Assembly (NCBI GenBank): GCA_017398595.1
Contig: JAFQFR010000021.1
Span: 1 to 42,841 of the forward strand
DNA: 42,841 nt
Direction of reading: 5' to 3'
Origin: Clostridia bacterium
Lineage (GTDB): Bacteria; Bacillota; Clostridia; Oscillospirales; CAG-272
Shown here: piece after piece, positions 22,425 through 29,702 of the stretch
Layout of the letters: every line of letters starts with the position of its first letter
How positions within the stretch are numbered: position 1 is the stretch's first letter
Translations under genes and position numbers: made by a program
The notes under the pieces: generated by a model
What the model was told of the DNA's origin: nothing
Databases searched by the model: none
What the model saw: the letters and a program-made list of their open reading frames with translations, nothing else

Positions 22425-23603
22425 TTATTTCGCCTGCATCGCTTCTTCATAAAGCGGGCTCATATCGCGCAGCCGCTGTACAATGGGCGGCAGCTTTTCC
22501 AAAATGTAATCCGCGTCCTCTTTGGTCGTCTCCGTGGAGATCGACAGGCGGAGCGAGCCGTGCGCACGTTCATGCGGCACGCCGATCGCAAGCAGCACGT
22601 GCGACGGATCCAGCGATGCCGAGGAGCATGCCGATCCGGTCGATGCCGCGATGCCTTCAAAATCGAGCAGCAGCAGCATGCTTTCGCCCTCGATATATTC
22701 AAAGCCGATGTTGACATTGCCGGGCAGTCTTCCCTCGCGCGGACCGTTCAGCGTGCTGTGCGGGATCGCCGCGAGGATGTTGTCGATCAGATAATCGCGC
22801 AGCTTTGCAACTCTTTCCATCTCGGGCAGACGTGCATATGCGCGCTCGATCGCCGTTGCAAGTCCGATGATGTACGGCAGATTCTCGGTACCGCCGCGCT
22901 TGCCACGCTCCTGACCGCCGCCGTCCACGAGGTTGTCGATGCGAACGCCCTTTTTGATATAGAGCGCACCGATGCCCTTCGGGGTATGGATCTTATGTCC
23001 GGAGAGCGCCAGCATATCCACGCCGAGCTCCTTGACATTGACGGGGATGTTGCCGATCGCCTGTACGGCGTCGGTGAACATCAGTGCGCCGTGCTCGTGC
23101 GCGATCTTGGCGATCTCTGCGATCGGCTCGATCGTACCGATCTCGTTGTTGGCAAGCATGACCGAAACCAAGGCGGTCTTGTCGCTGATGGCTGCTTTCA
23201 GTTCCTCGATCGAAACGACGCCGTTGGTATCCACGCCGAGGTAGGTGACCGTAAAGCCCTGCTTTTCGAGCCATGCGCAGGCATGCAGTGCCGCGTGATG
23301 CTCGATCTTCGAGGTGATGATGTGCGTTCTGCCCTTCTGCTTGCCGGCAAGTGCCGCACCCTTGAGTGCCCAGTTATCCGACTCACTGCCGCAAGAGGTA
23401 AAATAGATCTCCTTTGCGTCAGCACCGAGACATGCCGCAATTCTCGCGCGTGCATCCTCGAGTGCGATGGATGCCTCGCGTCCCTTTGCATGCAGGCTGG
23501 ACGGATTGCCCCACTTGTCGGTCAGGTAGGGCATCATTGCATCGACAACTTCTTTCGAGACCGGAGTGGTCGCCGCGTTGTCTGCATAAACATATCTTTC
23601 CAT
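22425..23603 (-). CDS. iscS: Cysteine desulfurase, NifS/IscS group I
   Basis: 392 residues. PLP enzyme that releases sulfur from cysteine for Fe-S clusters and tRNA thiolation. It opens with the YADNAATTPVS motif, has the PLP-binding Lys in LSGHKIHTPKGIG (about 200) and the catalytic Cys loop STGSACSSASLDPSHVL (about 325), whose length marks group I. The ATG at 23603 follows AAGGAG by six bases; the frame is open further upstream but lacks a ribosome site. It pairs with iscU downstream and is divergent from the ROK kinase. Confidence 0.95.
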   Translation of the reverse strand: MERYVYADNAATTPVSKEVVDAMMPYLTDKWGNPSSLHAKGREASIALEDARARIAACLGADAKEIYFTSCGSESDNWALKGAALAGKQKGRTHIITSKIEHHAALHACAWLEKQGFTVTYLGVDTNGVVSIEELKAAISDKTALVSVMLANNEIGTIEPIAEIAKIAHEHGALMFTDAVQAIGNIPVNVKELGVDMLALSGHKIHTPKGIGALYIKKGVRIDNLVDGGGQERGKRGGTENLPYIIGLATAIERAYARLPEMERVAKLRDYLIDNILAAIPHSTLNGPREGRLPGNVNIGFEYIEGESMLLLLDFEGIAASTGSACSSASLDPSHVLLAIGVPHERAHGSLRLSISTETTKEDADYILEKLPPIVQRLRDMSPLYEEAMQAK

Positions 23604-23650
23604 TTTATACTCCTTGCACTGTTCGTGCATAACTATTATTCCAACATATT

Positions 23651-23679
23651 ATTTTATACTCTATTCCTTGGAAATGCAA
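23651..23679 (-). promoter_or_regulatory. Promoter of iscS-iscU
   Basis: On the minus strand TTGCAT (23674-23679), 17 bases, TAAAAT (23651-23656). No IscR-like operator is obvious. Confidence 0.6.
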
Positions 23680-23725
23680 GCAGATTTTATAGATTTTCCA
23701 TATTTTTCGGAAATTCTTCTCCTTA

Positions 23726-23754
23726 TTGACTTTTGTTTGTCTATATTTTATAAT
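23726..23754 (+). promoter_or_regulatory. Promoter of the ROK kinase gene
   Basis: TTGACT (23726-23731), 17 bases, TATAAT (23749-23754), 38 bases before the ATG at 23792. Confidence 0.75.
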
Positions 23755-23791
23755 GAAACCATTAGAATTGTTTCCACAAGGAGGTTTTTCC

Positions 23792-24733
23792 ATGCGAAAA
23801 ATCGGCATTGACCTCGGCGGCACCAACATTGCCGCAGGCATCGTAGACGAAAACGGAGTGATCCTCTGCAAAGATTCGGTTCCCACGGGCGCGTCCCGCC
23901 CAAAGGAAGAGATCATAAACGACATTGCGGCGCTCTGCCGCACGCTGACCGCAAAAATGGGACTGACGCTGTCCGAGATCGACTCCGTCGGCATCGCCGT
24001 GCCCGGCGGTGTGGATGAAAAGAGCGGCGAGATCCTTTTCACGCCGAACATTCCCTTCTCGGGGCTGAACATCTGCAAAATTCTTTCCGACAAGCTGGAC
24101 GGTAGGCGCGTGCGCGTAGCAAACGATGCAAACGCCGCAACCCTTGCCGAGGTTTTCGCAGGCGCGGCAAAGGGTGCTGACAACGCCGTGATGATCACGC
24201 TCGGCACGGGCGTGGGCGGCGGCATCGTCATCGACAAAAAGATCTACAGCGGCTCGAACGGCCTTGCCGCCGAGATCGGGCACTTCGTTTTGCAGATGGG
24301 CGGCGAGAAATGCGGCTGCGGCAGACGCGGCTGCTTTGAGGCGTACGCCTCCGGCACCGCACTCATCCGCATGACCAAAGAGGAGCTGAACACCTGCTTT
24401 ATGAGCGGCGAAGCGACGCTCATGGCAGAAGCGAAAGAGGTCAGCGCGCGCACCGCATTCAACGCCTTCCGCGAGGGGGACAAGGCGGCGGCAAGAGTCA
24501 TTGAACGATACACGGACGCACTGGCAAGCGGCATCGCATCGCTGATCAACATTTTTCAGCCCGATGTCTTTATCATCGGCGGCGGCATTTCAAACGAAAA
24601 GCAATTCCTGATCGACCTGCTGCAGCCGAAAGTGGACGCCGAGGACTTTGCGCGCGGCGCAAAGAAGCGCACTCGCCTTTGCACGGCAACCTGCGGCAAC
24701 GACGCAGGCATCATCGGCGCGGCACTCAGCTAA
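23792..24733 (+). CDS. ROK-family glucokinase or related sugar kinase
   Basis: 313 residues. ATP-dependent phosphorylation of glucose or a related hexose in the cytoplasm. The N terminus RKIGIDLGGTNIAAGIVDE is the phosphate-binding motif. ITLGTGVGGGIVIDKKI follows near 140, EIGHFVLQ near 165 and the zinc-binding CGCGRRGCFEAYAS near 178-192, which defines ROK proteins together with its His. There is no N-terminal winged helix, so it is an enzyme rather than a ROK repressor. AAGGAGG lies seven bases before the ATG; the frame extends 22 codons upstream without support. It would feed imported sugars into glycolysis; N-acetylhexosamine or mannose specificity cannot be excluded. Confidence 0.9.
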   Translation: MRKIGIDLGGTNIAAGIVDENGVILCKDSVPTGASRPKEEIINDIAALCRTLTAKMGLTLSEIDSVGIAVPGGVDEKSGEILFTPNIPFSGLNICKILSDKLDGRRVRVANDANAATLAEVFAGAAKGADNAVMITLGTGVGGGIVIDKKIYSGSNGLAAEIGHFVLQMGGEKCGCGRRGCFEAYASGTALIRMTKEELNTCFMSGEATLMAEAKEVSARTAFNAFREGDKAAARVIERYTDALASGIASLINIFQPDVFIIGGGISNEKQFLIDLLQPKVDAEDFARGAKKRTRLCTATCGNDAGIIGAALS

Positions 24734-24750
24734 AATCAAGGAGAACGACT

Positions 24751-25005
24751 ATGAAACTGAAAAACACGTTTAAATACTTAGGACTCATCCTCTTTTTCTG
24801 CGCGCTGGTACTCTGCCTGCTGTCGCAGAATGCGAAAGTGGATCAACTTTCGCTTGCCATACTCGTGGGATTTGGCTGTGTACTCGCGCTGAGCGGTGCC
24901 TGCCTTGTCACAAGCGAGCTGCTCGGTAAGATCGACGACCTCGAGCGCCGAACCTTCTACCTCGAAGAAGAACTTAAAAAGATGAAAAGAGAGAAAGAAG
25001 AATAA
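24751..25005 (+). CDS. Small two-helix membrane protein with C-terminal coiled coil
   Basis: 84 residues: helix one KYLGLILFFCALVLCLLSQ (8-26), helix two SLAILVGFGCVLALSGACLV (about 34-53), then a charged coiled coil (IDDLERRTFYLEEELKKMKR) to the end. AAGGAG precedes the ATG by seven bases, and it follows the kinase by 17 bases, so it is probably co-transcribed. Function unknown; the topology suggests a small membrane adaptor with the coiled coil in the cytoplasm. Confidence 0.75.
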   Translation: MKLKNTFKYLGLILFFCALVLCLLSQNAKVDQLSLAILVGFGCVLALSGACLVTSELLGKIDDLERRTFYLEEELKKMKREKEE

Positions 25006-25013
25006 AATATGAC

Positions 25014-25047
25014 AAAGCACCGAGTGTCTACTCGGTGCTTTGTTTGC
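25014..25047 (+). terminator. Terminator of the ROK kinase operon
   Basis: AAAGCACCGAGT pairs with ACTCGGTGCTTT around GTCT, then TGTTTG. Confidence 0.8.
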
Positions 25048-25343
25048 AAAAAGATAACTGACATTTACGCGCAGCAACATACATCTCCCCGCGAGATCCC
25101 GCCGTACGGCGGTTTTGCTGCGCAAAACTTCGACTTCGGACTTCGTCCTTCGCTCAGGATGACAAGCGGGGGATTACGCATAACGATAGCGAAAACTTTT
25201 ATAAGCATTCCGCTTGGCTCCGCCTGTGTCATCCTCGAGTGGTAGGGGAGGGGCTTGCTCCTCCCGAGAAATCTTTTCCCGAGATGCTACGTTCAAGGAT
25301 AACAGCGGTAAGGATGCGTAACGAAGGATCTCGTACGGCAATA
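25048..25343. repeat. Gene-free stretch built of short dispersed repeats
   Basis: About 300 bases with no gene. It contains CCGCCGTACGGCGG (a perfect palindrome), CGCTCAGGATGACA at 25151-25164 (also at 37953 and following), and the REP-like unit at 25241-25267. Such mosaics are typical extragenic repeat clusters. Confidence 0.6.
25241..25267 (+). repeat. REP-like palindromic unit, free copy
   Basis: A 27-base unit identical to 29885-29911 inside the RAYT gene and inverted at 30055-30080. The core GGGAGGGGC and GCTCCTCCC folds into a hairpin with a single G-T pair and a TT centre. It is outside any gene here. Confidence 0.75.
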
Positions 25344-25808
25344 TTATCTATACTTCTCCAACCGATAAAGCTGCTCATCATCTATGGCAGCAATTCCGTT
25401 TTTATACCCATATCCCATCTTTTTATAAAAATCACACGCGGTAATGGATGCAGGGATTTCAATGCGCCTCGCCCTTAAAAAGTATTCGTCCGTTTCCAAT
25501 GTCTCGATAATCTTTCGTCCAATCCCTTTTCCCTGGTATTCCGGCAAAACAAAGATCATAAACAAACTGCTCTCGTCTTCTTTGCCGAAATACGGACCGA
25601 TCGCGCCACAGCCGATAATCGCATCTGCTTCGCAAACCACATAAAAATGCATCCACTTCGATCGTTTCGTCAAATACGCCGGTGTCAGTACGCGTACTTC
25701 CTTTTCGATATATTCTTCCGAGTAATCTTTGCGATTAGTGGTTCTCAAAGTTTTCGCGATCAATGCCGAAACCTCTTCTGCATCTTTTTCTTCAAATCGT
25801 CTGATCAT
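25344..25808 (-). CDS. GNAT-family N-acetyltransferase
   Basis: 154 residues. The acetyl-CoA binding motif A reads FVLPEYQGKGIGRKIIETL near 85-103, with GCGAIGPYFGKED as strand four and SITACDFYKKMGYGYKN as the C-terminal motif B region. It starts MIRRFEEKDAEEVSALI, a standard GNAT opening. AGGAGG is seven bases upstream of this ATG; the 18 further in-frame codons upstream run into the met operon terminator and are not used. Substrate unknown (small molecule or protein N terminus). Confidence 0.9.
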   Translation of the reverse strand: MIRRFEEKDAEEVSALIAKTLRTTNRKDYSEEYIEKEVRVLTPAYLTKRSKWMHFYVVCEADAIIGCGAIGPYFGKEDESSLFMIFVLPEYQGKGIGRKIIETLETDEYFLRARRIEIPASITACDFYKKMGYGYKNGIAAIDDEQLYRLEKYR

Positions 25809-25828
25809 GCTTATGCCTCCTGTTACAA

Positions 25829-25866
25829 AAAATGTGGAGAAACTTTGAAAAAGTTCCCCCACATTT
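25829..25866 (-). terminator. Terminator of the metNIQ operon
   Basis: On the minus strand ATGTGGGGGAACTTT pairs with AAAGTTTCTCCACAT (one mismatch) around a short TTC loop, then TTTTTTG. It separates metQ from the GNAT gene. Confidence 0.75.
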
Positions 25867-25883
25867 TATTTTTGAATTACTTC

Positions 25884-26687
25884 TTAGAACAGCGGAATGA
25901 CTGCGCCTTCGTACTTGGTCTCGATGAAGGTCTTGATCGCATCGGATTTGAGTACCTCTGCGAGTGCGAGGATGCCCTCATTCTGCTCATTGCCTTCCTT
26001 AACAACCAGAACATTTGCAAAGGTCTGTGCCGCCTCGGAGTCGGATGCCTCTACGCCCAGCGCATCTGCAACCTTGAGACCGCCTGCGATCGCATAGTTA
26101 CCGTTGATGACTGCAACTGCAACATCGTCCAGCACGCCGGTCAGAAGCGCTGCTTCCATCTCTGCGATCTCCAGGTTCTTGGGGTTCTCCACGATGTCCA
26201 GCTTGGTCGCATTCAGACCAACGCCCTCTTTGAGGGTGATCAGTCCCTCTGCCTGCAGAAGCTGCAGCGCGCGCGCCTCATTGGTGGGGTCGTTCGGTAC
26301 GGCTACCTTGGCACCGTCGGGAATCGCATCCAGCGACTTTGCGGTGCCTGCGTAGATCGCATAGGGCTCGTAGTGGATCTTGTCAACGATGACAAGGTGG
26401 GTACCGCGGCTTGCGTTGAACTCTTCGAGATAGGGGATGTGCTGGAAGTAGTTTGCGTCTACCTCGCCGTCCTCGGTCGCGGTGTTGGGGATGATGTAGT
26501 CATCCATTACCTTGATCACGAGGGTATATCCCTTTTCTGCCATTGCGTCCTTGCACTGCTCGAGGATCTCGGCGTGCGGAGCGGAAGTCGCTGCAACGGT
26601 TACGGTCTTTGCATCCTTTTCGCCGCATGCGACGAAAGTTGCGCACAGCAGCAGTGCTGCCAGTGCCAAAGCAAGAATTCTTTTCAT
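25884..26687 (-). CDS. metQ: MetQ-type methionine-binding lipoprotein
   Basis: 267 residues. The signal sequence ends in the lipobox FVACGEK (Cys21), so the protein is lipid-anchored outside. The NlpA/MetQ fold is shown by VTVAATSAPHAEILE, DDYIIPNTATEDGEVDANYF (VDANYFQH is the family hallmark), KVAVPNDPTNEARAL and VAVINGNYAIAGGL. It delivers methionine or a derivative to MetNI. It is last in metNIQ, 39 bases after metI. Confidence 0.95.
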   Translation of the reverse strand: MKRILALALAALLLCATFVACGEKDAKTVTVAATSAPHAEILEQCKDAMAEKGYTLVIKVMDDYIIPNTATEDGEVDANYFQHIPYLEEFNASRGTHLVIVDKIHYEPYAIYAGTAKSLDAIPDGAKVAVPNDPTNEARALQLLQAEGLITLKEGVGLNATKLDIVENPKNLEIAEMEAALLTGVLDDVAVAVINGNYAIAGGLKVADALGVEASDSEAAQTFANVLVVKEGNEQNEGILALAEVLKSDAIKTFIETKYEGAVIPLF

Positions 26688-26726
26688 GGTGTTTTTCTCC
26701 TTAAAATATATAAATTTTTAAAGGTT

Positions 26727-27392
26727 TCAGTTGCGGATGCGCTTGTCGGTGCGTTTTGCGACAGCGCTGATCGTTTCCTGCATGATCTGCACAAGCACGA
26801 TCAGAAGCAGGGACGAAAGATACATGATCTCCTCCTGCGAGCGGTAGAGACCGTATTGGATGGCGAGCTGACCGAGACCGCCGCCGCTGACGAGGTAGGT
26901 CATGGGCGTGTAGCCGAGAATGGTGGTCACGGCGATCGCCGAGCCGACCAGCAGCGAGGGCTTCGCCTCGGGAATGAGCACTTTCAGAATGATCTGCATG
27001 TTGCTCGAGCCCATCGCCTGCGCCGCTTCGATCACGCCGCCGTCCACTTCGCGAAGCGAGGACTCGATCATGCGGGCAACAAAGGGCGCCGCCGCGATCA
27101 CAAGGTACACGATGAACGCCTGATTGCCGAGCTTTGTGCCCACGATCGCCTTTGCCACCGGCTGCGTCAGAACCAGCAGGATGATAAAGGGGATGGAGCG
27201 CAGGACATTGACGATCACGCCGAGCACGGCATTGACCGGCTTATTCGGGAAAAGGCTGCCCTTGGCAGTGCCGTAGAGGATCACACCGATGGGCGCGCCG
27301 ATCAGGTAGGCGATCAGTGTAGAGACAAGCGTAACGACCAGCGTGTCGATCACGCCCTGTCCAAGCAGCGGGAAGATCTGTTCCCATGTCAT
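26727..27392 (-). CDS. metI: Methionine ABC transporter permease MetI
   Basis: 221 residues with five predicted membrane helices. The family phrases VNVLRSIPFIILLV, PFVARMIESSLREVDGGVIEAAQAMGSS (the EAA coupling loop starts ESSLREVDGG) and GLGQLAIQYGLYR are present. It overlaps metN by four bases (ATGA), so translation is coupled. Confidence 0.95.
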   Translation of the reverse strand: MTWEQIFPLLGQGVIDTLVVTLVSTLIAYLIGAPIGVILYGTAKGSLFPNKPVNAVLGVIVNVLRSIPFIILLVLTQPVAKAIVGTKLGNQAFIVYLVIAAAPFVARMIESSLREVDGGVIEAAQAMGSSNMQIILKVLIPEAKPSLLVGSAIAVTTILGYTPMTYLVSGGGLGQLAIQYGLYRSQEEIMYLSSLLLIVLVQIMQETISAVAKRTDKRIRN

Positions 27393-28390
27393 TTTGTCTC
27401 CACCTCCTCGGTAAACGAAATATTGCGCATGCGCAGATAGTCGAGGACGCGCGCCTGTGCGCTGTCATCCTCGGGCAACTGCAGCACCATCTGTCCGTGC
27501 GCCTTGCCGTCGAGCGTCCTTGTATTGGCAAACACAATGTTGACCGCCGCGCGGCATGCCAGCGTCATGTTGGAAACCATCGGCTCCTCGGTCTCGCTGC
27601 CGTTAAATGTGATGCGGATGCAGCGACTGCCGAGCACACTCTCGATGCCCTCTCCGCTCTGCGGCATGATCAGCTTGCGCGCGATCGCAGTTTTCGGATG
27701 TTTGAACACCTCGGACACCGGTCCTTCCTCCACGATCTCGGAGGAGTCAATGACGGCAACGCGGTTGCAGATCTTTTCCACTACGCGCATCTCGTGCGTG
27801 ATGACCACGATGGTGACGCCGAGCTTGCGGTTGATCTCGGCTAAAAGATCGAGGATCTGCACGGTCGTCGTCGGGTCGAGCGCACTCGTCGCCTCGTCGC
27901 ACAGCAGTACCTTCGGGTCGGTGGCGAGCGCACGCGCGATCGCTACGCGCTGCTTCTGTCCGCCCGAAAGCTGTGACGGATAGGACTTCGCCTTGTCGGC
28001 AAGTCCGACCAGGTCGAGCAGTTCCATGGCGCGTTTGGTCGCCTTTGCCTTCGGCATACCCGCGATCTCCAGCGGATAGAGGATGTTGCCGAGCGCGGTG
28101 CGCTGCGACAGCAGGTTGAAGCCCTGGAAGATCATGCCGATCTTCTGTCTTGCCGTCAGCAATTCTTTCTTGGAGAGCTTCGTCATCGACTGTCCGTCGA
28201 AAATGACCTCGCCCTCGGTCGGTACTTCGAGCAGATTGATGCAGCGCACCAGCGTGGACTTGCCCGCACCACTGAGACCGATGATGCCGAACACGTCGCC
28301 GTCCTCGATCGTCAGATTGATGTTTCGGATCGCGGTAAAGTCGCCCGCGGCACTCTTATAGGTTTTTGCCACATTGATCAGTTCAATCAT
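27389..28390 (-). CDS. metN: Methionine ABC transporter ATPase MetN
   Basis: 333 residues. Walker A GLSGAGKST (about 38-46), Q-loop around 88, signature LSGGQKQRVAIARAL (about 140), Walker B VLLCDEATSALD and H-loop VVITHEMRVV. Residues about 255-333 form the C-terminal NIL (ACT-like) domain, which in MetN binds intracellular methionine and inhibits transport; FNGSETEEPMVSNMTL marks it. The start follows AAGGGGG. Expression is predicted to depend on the upstream leader attenuator at 28418-28556. Confidence 0.95.
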   Translation of the reverse strand: MIELINVAKTYKSAAGDFTAIRNINLTIEDGDVFGIIGLSGAGKSTLVRCINLLEVPTEGEVIFDGQSMTKLSKKELLTARQKIGMIFQGFNLLSQRTALGNILYPLEIAGMPKAKATKRAMELLDLVGLADKAKSYPSQLSGGQKQRVAIARALATDPKVLLCDEATSALDPTTTVQILDLLAEINRKLGVTIVVITHEMRVVEKICNRVAVIDSSEIVEEGPVSEVFKHPKTAIARKLIMPQSGEGIESVLGSRCIRITFNGSETEEPMVSNMTLACRAAVNIVFANTRTLDGKAHGQMVLQLPEDDSAQARVLDYLRMRNISFTEEVETK

Positions 28391-28417
28391 GGCGATCCCC
28401 CTTTACAAAATCATCGT

Positions 28418-28450
28418 ATAAAAAAGCGGAAAACCTCTCGGCTTTCCGCT
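28418..28450 (-). terminator. Attenuator terminator in the metNIQ leader
   Basis: On the minus strand AGCGGAAAGCC pairs with GGTTTTCCGCT (11 pairs, one G-U) around a GAGA tetraloop, followed by TTTTTTAT. It lies between the leader peptide and metN and would stop transcription before metN. A competing pairing is visible: AUCUCACGG (28474-28482) against CCGAGAGGU (28433-28441) with one mismatch and one G-U, which would destroy the terminator stem. Confidence 0.85.
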
Positions 28451-28469
28451 GTATACGTACAGTAAAAAG

Positions 28470-28556
28470 TTATCCGTGAGATTTCATGGCGTGACAAAAT
28501 GTGCGCATCATCATGCACATGCACATCATCATAGCCATAGCAAAAATCGCAGACAT
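28470..28556 (-). CDS. Met/Cys-rich leader peptide of metNIQ
   Basis: 28 residues, starting at ATG 28556 with AAGGAG six bases upstream. Met occupies positions 1, 7, 9, 10, 11, 13, 15, 16, 17 and 24, and Cys positions 12, 14 and 21, so 13 of 28 residues contain sulfur. The densest run is MMMCMCMMM at 9-17. The frame ends in TAA 19 bases before an intrinsic terminator. Codons 26-28 can pair with the terminator loop and its 3' arm. Ribosomes stalling at the Met run would leave these codons free and favour read-through; ribosomes reaching the stop would cover them and allow termination. This is the logic of classical amino-acid attenuators, inferred here for methionine. Confidence 0.8.
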   Translation of the reverse strand: MSAIFAMAMMMCMCMMMRTFCHAMKSHG

Positions 28557-28586
28557 ACTTTTCTCCTTATCTGAAATGATAGTTCG

Positions 28587-28615
28587 ATTATACGCCATGC
28601 GTCAAAAAATGTCAA
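28587..28615 (-). promoter_or_regulatory. Perfect consensus promoter of the met leader-metNIQ unit
   Basis: On the minus strand TTGACA (28610-28615), 17 bases, TATAAT (28587-28592). The start near 28580 gives a leader of about 190 bases to metN. A strong constitutive promoter suits control by attenuation. Confidence 0.9.
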
Positions 28616-28676
28616 TACCTTATTGCGATTTTTTGCGGGATAAAGTCTCCGCGAAAAAAATCCCGTAAGATTACTA

Positions 28677-28705
28677 TTGCCGCACCGCAAAAGATTTGCT
28701 ATGAT
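28677..28705 (+). promoter_or_regulatory. Promoter of the aldose epimerase gene
   Basis: TTGCCG (28677-28682), 17 bases, TATGAT (28700-28705). Upstream, GATTTTTTGCGG (28627-28638) and CCGCGAAAAAAATC (28649-28662) form a hairpin that may insulate it from the divergent met promoter. Confidence 0.6.
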
Positions 28706-28742
28706 AATAAGTAGAAAAATATCATCCAAAAGGAGATACACC

Positions 28743-29681
28743 ATGTCCGACATCATCACTCTGCGCTCGCCCGACGGCGCATATGAGGCGAAGATCCTGC
28801 CCGCCCGCGGTGCGAACTGCCTTTCTCTTTGCTACATTCCCGGCGGCATCAGTGCTCTGCGTACATACGACCCCGATACCGACGAGCTCGACAATCCTTT
28901 CCTCTACGGTACGCCCATCCTCTTCCCGCCGAACCGCATCAAGACCGGAAAATTCACCTTTGACGGTCGCGAGTACGCCCTGCCCGTAAATGAAGAGAAG
29001 ACCGGCTGCTTCCTGCACGGCACGCTGCACGAGACGCCCTTTGCCGTCGTGGAATCGACCGCCGACAGCGTGCTCTGCCGCTACGAGGCGACTGCCGAAG
29101 CGCCCTACCTCACCTATCCGCACGCTTTCACCCTGACCGTCGGCTACAAGCTCACCAACGACGGTCTGCAGCAGACCGTCACCGTGGAAAACAACAGCGA
29201 GCTGACCATGCCCGTCGGTCTCGCCTTCCATACCACCTTCCAGATGCCGTTTGTCAAGGGCGGCAAGGTCGAAAACATCCGCATGACGCTCCCCGTTGGC
29301 GAGGAATACGACCGCGACATGTCCGACTACACCATGACATGGGAGCTGGTCGAGGACGAGGACTTCCACAAGGCGCTCGCCGATGGCAAGATCTGCCCCG
29401 CCGAGCACACCATCAGCCGCCATTTCTCACGCCCGAGCGGCGCGGCTCTCCGCCTGACCGATACCGAAAGCGGTTACAGCGTGGTCTACGACGCGGACGA
29501 CAACTTCAAGTACTGGATGGTCTTCAACGGCGGCGACAAAGATTTTCTCTGCGTTGAGCCGCAGACCTGGATCAACTGCGCGCCCCATGCCCCCGCCAAG
29601 ATGGGCGATGTCAACATCATCGGCGTAAGAGCCGGCGAAAAGCGCGAATTTGTCACCACGATGAAAGTAGAAAAAGCATAG
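28743..29681 (+). CDS. Aldose 1-epimerase family protein
   Basis: 312 residues. Interconverts alpha and beta anomers of free sugars in the cytoplasm. The galactose-mutarotase beta-sandwich is shown by PILFPPNRIKTGKF (substrate Arg), FLHGTLHETPF (first catalytic His region), VGLAFHTTFQMPF (second His) and DFLCVEPQTWINC with the catalytic-base Glu near 270. AAGGAG is seven bases before the ATG. It resembles the YihR/LacX-type subgroup; the exact sugar is unknown. It is monocistronic, divergent from metNIQ. Confidence 0.9.
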   Translation: MSDIITLRSPDGAYEAKILPARGANCLSLCYIPGGISALRTYDPDTDELDNPFLYGTPILFPPNRIKTGKFTFDGREYALPVNEEKTGCFLHGTLHETPFAVVESTADSVLCRYEATAEAPYLTYPHAFTLTVGYKLTNDGLQQTVTVENNSELTMPVGLAFHTTFQMPFVKGGKVENIRMTLPVGEEYDRDMSDYTMTWELVEDEDFHKALADGKICPAEHTISRHFSRPSGAALRLTDTESGYSVVYDADDNFKYWMVFNGGDKDFLCVEPQTWINCAPHAPAKMGDVNIIGVRAGEKREFVTTMKVEKA

Positions 29682-29702
29682 AATCGGCGACAACCTCACA
29701 GA

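Noticed and set aside
23605..24237. 210-residue minus-strand frame opposite the ROK kinase
   Set aside because: It is a Ser/Pro/Ile-rich shadow of the kinase gene and covers both divergent promoters.
25048..25343. CRISPR-like array in the repeat mosaic
   Set aside because: Repeats are of different sequence and unevenly spaced, with no regular spacers; no cas gene is present.
28391..28616. SAM riboswitch or Met T-box before metN
   Set aside because: No T-box motif of the TGGNACCGCG type and no SAM-I core was found. The leader is too short for a T-box and is taken up by the peptide frame and one terminator.
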